A DNA stretch of 19,155 nucleotides. Source: Desulfovibrionaceae bacterium UBA930. GTDB lineage: Bacteria > Desulfobacterota > Desulfovibrionia > Desulfovibrionales > Desulfovibrionaceae. The stretch is from positions 7,059 through 26,213 of the forward strand of contig DBDO01000194.1 of NCBI GenBank assembly GCA_002293605.1, written 5' to 3'. The notes beneath the pieces are model-generated. The model searched no databases and was not told the DNA's origin. It saw nothing but the letters and a program-made list of their open reading frames with translations. Shown piece by piece: positions 15,979-19,155 of the stretch. Both the position numbers and the translations under genes were made by a program. The first letter of the stretch is position 1; every line of letters begins with the position of its first letter.

Positions 15979-17061
15979 TTATTCATCGCCGGGCATGCCA
16001 TCGGCTTCCGCGTCAAGCGCATCTTCCGCCGAGGCAAGGGCTTCCGGATTCATGCCGAGGTGCTCGATGATTTTATTTTCGATTTCAAAACGCAGTTCGG
16101 CATTTTCTTCAAGCAAGGCGCGGGCATTTTCCTTGCCCTGGCCGAGGCGTTCTTTTTGATAGGAAAGCCAGGCACCGCTTTTTTCAATAATACCGGCTTC
16201 AATGCCAAGGTCGATGACTTCGCCTGTTCGGGAAATGCCCGTGCCGTATAAAATGTCAAAAAGCGCGGTGCGAAAGGGCGGGGCCACCTTGTTTTTGACC
16301 ACCTTGACCCGCGTGCGGTTGCCGAAAACCTCTTCTTTATCCTTGAGGCTCTGGATTTTGCGGATGTCCATGCGGATGGTGGCGTAAAATTTGAGCGCGT
16401 GCCCACCGGTTGTGGTTTCCGGGCTGCCGTAGCCGGTTACGCCTATTTTCATGCGGATCTGGTTGATGAAAATGACGGCGGTGCGCGACTTATGAATGGA
16501 GCCGGTCAGTTTGCGCAGGGCGTGGGACATCAGGCGGGCCTGCCCGCCGACCTGGGTTTCGCCCATGTTGCCTTCCAGTTCCGCCTGGGGAATCAGGGCG
16601 GCCACCGAGTCGATGACCACAAGATCGACAGCGCCGGAGCGCACCAGAAGGTCGGCGATCTCAAGCGCCTGCTCGCCGAAATCCGGCTGGGAGATGAGCA
16701 GTTCGTCCGTGTTCACCCCGAGCCGTTTGGCATAGTTGATGTCCAGGGCGTGCTCGGCATCGATAAAGGCGCAGACGCCGCCGAGTTTTTGGGCTTCCGC
16801 GATGATGTGCAGGGTCAGGGTGGTTTTGCCCGAAGATTCCGGCCCGTAGATTTCCGAAACCCGGCCGCGCGGAATGCCGCCCACGCCGAGCGCAAGGTCA
16901 AGGCCGATGGAGCCGGTGGGAATGGCCGCGATATTGACGTGGGTTTTGTCCGAGAGCTTCATAATCGCGCCTGCGCCGTGTTTGCGCTCAATGGTGCTCA
17001 GGGCGGAGGCCAGGGCTTCGGCGCGGAGTTCTTCCGGCGAAAGGGCGGGTTTTTTTGCCAT
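15979..17061 (-). CDS. recA: Recombinase RecA
   Basis: DNA-dependent ATPase for homologous recombination and LexA cleavage, 360 residues. Walker A is GPESSGKT (73-80), the catalytic glutamate is E103 in FIDAEHALD, Walker B is VVID (148-151), and the L2 region contains GYGSPETTTGGHALKFYA. The C-terminus is acidic, as usual (ending EADGMPGDE). The start at 17061 (MAKKPALS) is preferred because GGAG lies 9 nt upstream; an in-frame ATG at 17076 (MEHIP) is the alternative. recX does not follow; alaS does, 42 nt later. I found no convincing SOS box in the upstream 340 nt. Confidence 0.98.
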   Translation of the reverse strand: MAKKPALSPEELRAEALASALSTIERKHGAGAIMKLSDKTHVNIAAIPTGSIGLDLALGVGGIPRGRVSEIYGPESSGKTTLTLHIIAEAQKLGGVCAFIDAEHALDINYAKRLGVNTDELLISQPDFGEQALEIADLLVRSGAVDLVVIDSVAALIPQAELEGNMGETQVGGQARLMSHALRKLTGSIHKSRTAVIFINQIRMKIGVTGYGSPETTTGGHALKFYATIRMDIRKIQSLKDKEEVFGNRTRVKVVKNKVAPPFRTALFDILYGTGISRTGEVIDLGIEAGIIEKSGAWLSYQKERLGQGKENARALLEENAELRFEIENKIIEHLGMNPEALASAEDALDAEADGMPGDE

Positions 17062-17403
17062 CGGGATATGCTCCATAGCTGTAGGAATGACGGAATTTGT
17101 CCTATCAGATGAAGGGGGCAAAGTCATCTTCTTTCTCGGGAGCGCGCCCGCTCGTGCCTCTGGCCCTCCGATTTGGCAGGGCGTTTCATTTCCACACGAT
17201 CGATGGGGCAATCTTCTTTGCGGCGCAATCGGCCAAATAGGAGTTTATCAAGGTCTGGTAGGGCATATTTTCATGAAATACTAATATAATGACCTCCCGG
17301 CTTCTGCAATCCGTGCCGATTTCGGATTATGAAGGCCCCAGGCAATGACCTGTTTGAGGTGTTTTGAGGGCAGAAGCAAAGAGTCCAGCCCCCAAAAGCC
17401 CCC
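17062..17403. promoter_or_regulatory. recA upstream region between the diguanylate cyclase and recA genes
   Basis: About 340 nt without a supported gene. It contains an imperfect hairpin at 17299-17337 (GGCTTC and AATCCG paired with CGGATT and GAAGGCC). On the minus strand TTGCAG is followed by TATTAG at 17-nt spacing near 17285-17310, a possible recA promoter. Neither an E. coli-type LexA box nor a strong terminator for the upstream gene is evident. Confidence 0.35.
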
Positions 17404-18900
17404 CTATGCCATTTTTTCCCGCGCTGCCGGGCTTTTTTGCACCTGAGGCGCGGAGCAGACGCAGTTTCTGCCTCTTTTTTTAGCCTCATAGAGCGCGCCG
17501 TCTGCCGCGCGGAGCAGAGCCTGCTTGCTGGCCGGGGCATCGATGGCAAGACTGGCCAGGCCGAGGCTTACCGTAATGTTTAAAGCGGCGTTGCCCTCGA
17601 TCTGGAAGAGGTGTGAAGCTACGCGTTTGCGTATGCGTTCTGCCAGAATTTCGGCCTTTTTATGCTCGGTATGCGGCAGCAGAATGGCGAATTCCTCCCC
17701 GCCGTAACGTGCGCAGCAGTCTGTGCTGCGCACGGACTGGGCGAGTATGGCAGCGATTTCACGCAGAACAATGTCGCCGCTATGGTGGCCGTAAGAGTCG
17801 TTTACCTGTTTGAAGCGGTCGATATCGAGCATAATCAGGGCAAGCGGCCCCCCATAACGGGCAAAACGCTCTATTTCTTCATCCAGGCGCGTTTCAAAGT
17901 GACGGCGGCTGTGCGCCTTGGTCAGGGCGTCATAATTGGCGAACATCTGCATCTGCCGGAAGCGCTTCAGATTTTTAACGTTGAGGGAGAGATGCCGGAT
18001 GGCCGAATCCAGGGCCAGGGCCTGATCCCGCCCTAGGTGGCGCTCCGTGGCGGTAGCCAGTATGAGCAGGCCCAGGCTCTCCTTGTCGCAGACAAGGGGG
18101 AGGACGAGCAGCTTCTCTTCTTCCGGCGGTGCGGGCGGGCTCTGTCTGGCCCGGCCGCAGGGCTCAAGCGAACTGACTTCCGCCACTGCAAAGGCTTGTC
18201 CCAGTGAGCGCCGCGCGTGCTCAAGCAGTTTTTCGCGCCAGAGCTCGCGGCATGCCGACTGCTCCGGGGCGCAAATATGCAGGGAAAGGAGGGCAGAGCC
18301 GCCGCTGTCGCGTTCCCAGAGGGCTGCGTGCATGGAGCGCAGAGGAAGGAATTTTTCCAGGCTTGCGTATGCCCTTTGCAGGAGATGGCGCAGGTCGGGG
18401 CTTTCCGTGGCCTTGGACAAGAAATCCACGAGAAAATTCAATATGTCGTTTTTGCGCTCCAGCAGTTCGCGCTCCAGCAAAATCTCCCTGCTCATGCACT
18501 CCATGTCATAATGCAGGGCATGGCTTTCCAGCGAGCGGCGCATAATGTCCGCCACCCGTTCCCGGGCCAGGGGCGGGCGCAGTATATCCGTAAATCCGGC
18601 ATCGCAGGCCTTTTCAAAATCTTCTATGGAATAGCCCGGTTCAAGGAGCAGAACCTTAGGAGCCGAGGCGAGCAGCACAATAGTGCTGTCGTGCAAACGA
18701 TCCAGGGCGCTGCCGCAGGAGGAGGCAACCCACAGGACATAGGGTTGCCCGCTGGCCTTGTCAGCAGTAATGCCCTCCAGATCGCCCGGAGAAAAAAGAA
18801 GAATTTCATGCGCGTCTCCGAGCGCCTTGCGTAGAAAAGCGCTCTGCTCGGCGCTGAGTCCGATGCCCCAGCTCTGACTAAGTATTTGTTTTTGCAACAC
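17404..18900 (-). CDS. Diguanylate cyclase with degenerate receiver-like and GAF-like N-terminal regions
   Basis: Makes the second messenger c-di-GMP from two GTP. The 498-residue product has a receiver-like segment (about 15-125) that lacks the phospho-accepting Asp (the expected strand reads VLWVASS) and has R108 in place of the conserved Lys (ILRPP), so it is probably not phosphorylated. A coiled linker, a GAF-like domain (about 160-300) and a GGDEF domain follow: ANYDALTKAHSRRHFE, DIDRFKQVND, and the active-site GGEEF at 400-404. The product-inhibition I-site RSTD (391-394) is intact. A GTG start at 18900 is chosen because GGAGGGGGAG sits 6 nt upstream; TTG at 18897, or ATG at 18918 or 18933, are alternatives. 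It is cytoplasmic with no TM segment. It seems to be a single-gene unit. Confidence 0.92.
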   Translation of the reverse strand: MLQKQILSQSWGIGLSAEQSAFLRKALGDAHEILLFSPGDLEGITADKASGQPYVLWVASSCGSALDRLHDSTIVLLASAPKVLLLEPGYSIEDFEKACDAGFTDILRPPLARERVADIMRRSLESHALHYDMECMSREILLERELLERKNDILNFLVDFLSKATESPDLRHLLQRAYASLEKFLPLRSMHAALWERDSGGSALLSLHICAPEQSACRELWREKLLEHARRSLGQAFAVAEVSSLEPCGRARQSPPAPPEEEKLLVLPLVCDKESLGLLILATATERHLGRDQALALDSAIRHLSLNVKNLKRFRQMQMFANYDALTKAHSRRHFETRLDEEIERFARYGGPLALIMLDIDRFKQVNDSYGHHSGDIVLREIAAILAQSVRSTDCCARYGGEEFAILLPHTEHKKAEILAERIRKRVASHLFQIEGNAALNITVSLGLASLAIDAPASKQALLRAADGALYEAKKRGRNCVCSAPQVQKSPAAREKMA

Positions 18901-18948
18901 GATATGCTCCCCCTCCATGCAATGCCATCGCATAATCAAAATAGGCTA

Positions 18949-18978
18949 TTATTACTCTCCAATGCGTTAAATATGCAA
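18949..18978 (-). promoter_or_regulatory. Candidate sigma-70 promoter for the diguanylate cyclase gene
   Basis: On the minus strand TTGCAT (18978-18973) is followed after 18 nt by TAATAA (18954-18949). Transcription would start near 18941, leaving about 40 nt before the proposed GTG start at 18900. This spacing makes the most upstream in-frame starts (18933, 18939) less likely. Confidence 0.45.
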
Positions 18979-19155
18979 TAAATATGCCGTATAAAGCGGG
19001 ACTTTCCTGCCCGGAATTTTCCGGCCCTGCCGCGTGCGGCGAAAGGCTGCAAGGGGAAATTTTTGCTGGTAAAAGAGTTGCGATAAAGGGAAGCGTCATG
19101 CAGGGAAGCAGGGCAGGGTGCAAAAATTTCCCATGGCTTCAATATAGCTCTCATG

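Noticed and set aside
18936..19154. Short minus-strand open frame at the right edge
   Set aside because: It overlaps the candidate promoter of the diguanylate cyclase gene and has no ribosome site or motif.
1..19155. CRISPR array, tRNA or rRNA genes
   Set aside because: The repeats found are few, dispersed and in mixed orientation without regular spacers, and no cloverleaf or rRNA-like stretch was recognised in the gaps.

Overview
The window looks like a chromosomal segment of a Desulfovibrionaceae bacterium (Desulfovibrio-type sulfate reducer). This rests on a moderately GC-rich genome with good Shine-Dalgarno sites, a selenocysteine gene (selA), an M99/Csd4-type cell-shape carboxypeptidase as expected in a curved cell, a DUF3772-type large MscS channel, recA directly followed by alaS, and short hairpin repeats in the gaps between genes. 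The species cannot be named from the sequence alone. I see no tRNA, rRNA, CRISPR array, intact insertion sequence or phage gene.

Layout. (1) 35-3148, minus strand: an M99 peptidoglycan carboxypeptidase gene followed 27 nt later by selA, probably one operon. (2) 3149-3757: a gene-poor leader with a 22-bp palindrome and a repeat copy, then a large PAS-containing chemoreceptor (3758-6172, plus). (3) 6173-6390: a terminator and repeat cluster. (4) 6390-9727: an accessory-looking block with an AT-rich MerR/GyrI-like regulator (minus), a divergent small XRE regulator (plus), then an LpxL-type acyltransferase and an unusual radical SAM enzyme whose genes overlap by ATGA. (5) 9775-13069, minus: an EamA transporter followed by a DUF3772-type MscS channel. 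(6) 13070-13284: a stack of hairpins. (7) 13285-17061, minus: recA then alaS. (8) 17404-18900, minus: a diguanylate cyclase with a degenerate receiver-like N-terminus, a probable GAF region and an intact GGEEF domain; then a promoter region to the window end.

How the genes fit together. Most genes are housekeeping or generic sensing: cell-wall shaping, Sec-tRNA synthesis, chemotaxis, c-di-GMP, osmotic protection, DNA repair and translation. The segment most likely to hold something undescribed is 7953-9727. There an LpxL-like acyltransferase is translationally coupled to a radical SAM protein that carries a SPASM-like cysteine set before its SAM core instead of after it. The other notable signal is a dispersed repeat, seen four times, built of a GC-rich hairpin plus a conserved tail (ATCTCAAAGTGAAACTGC followed by TATAG). 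Two copies, in opposite orientation, flank the accessory block, and one supplies the last codons and stop codon of the mscS gene. A second composite hairpin family occurs downstream of the chemoreceptor and downstream of alaS.
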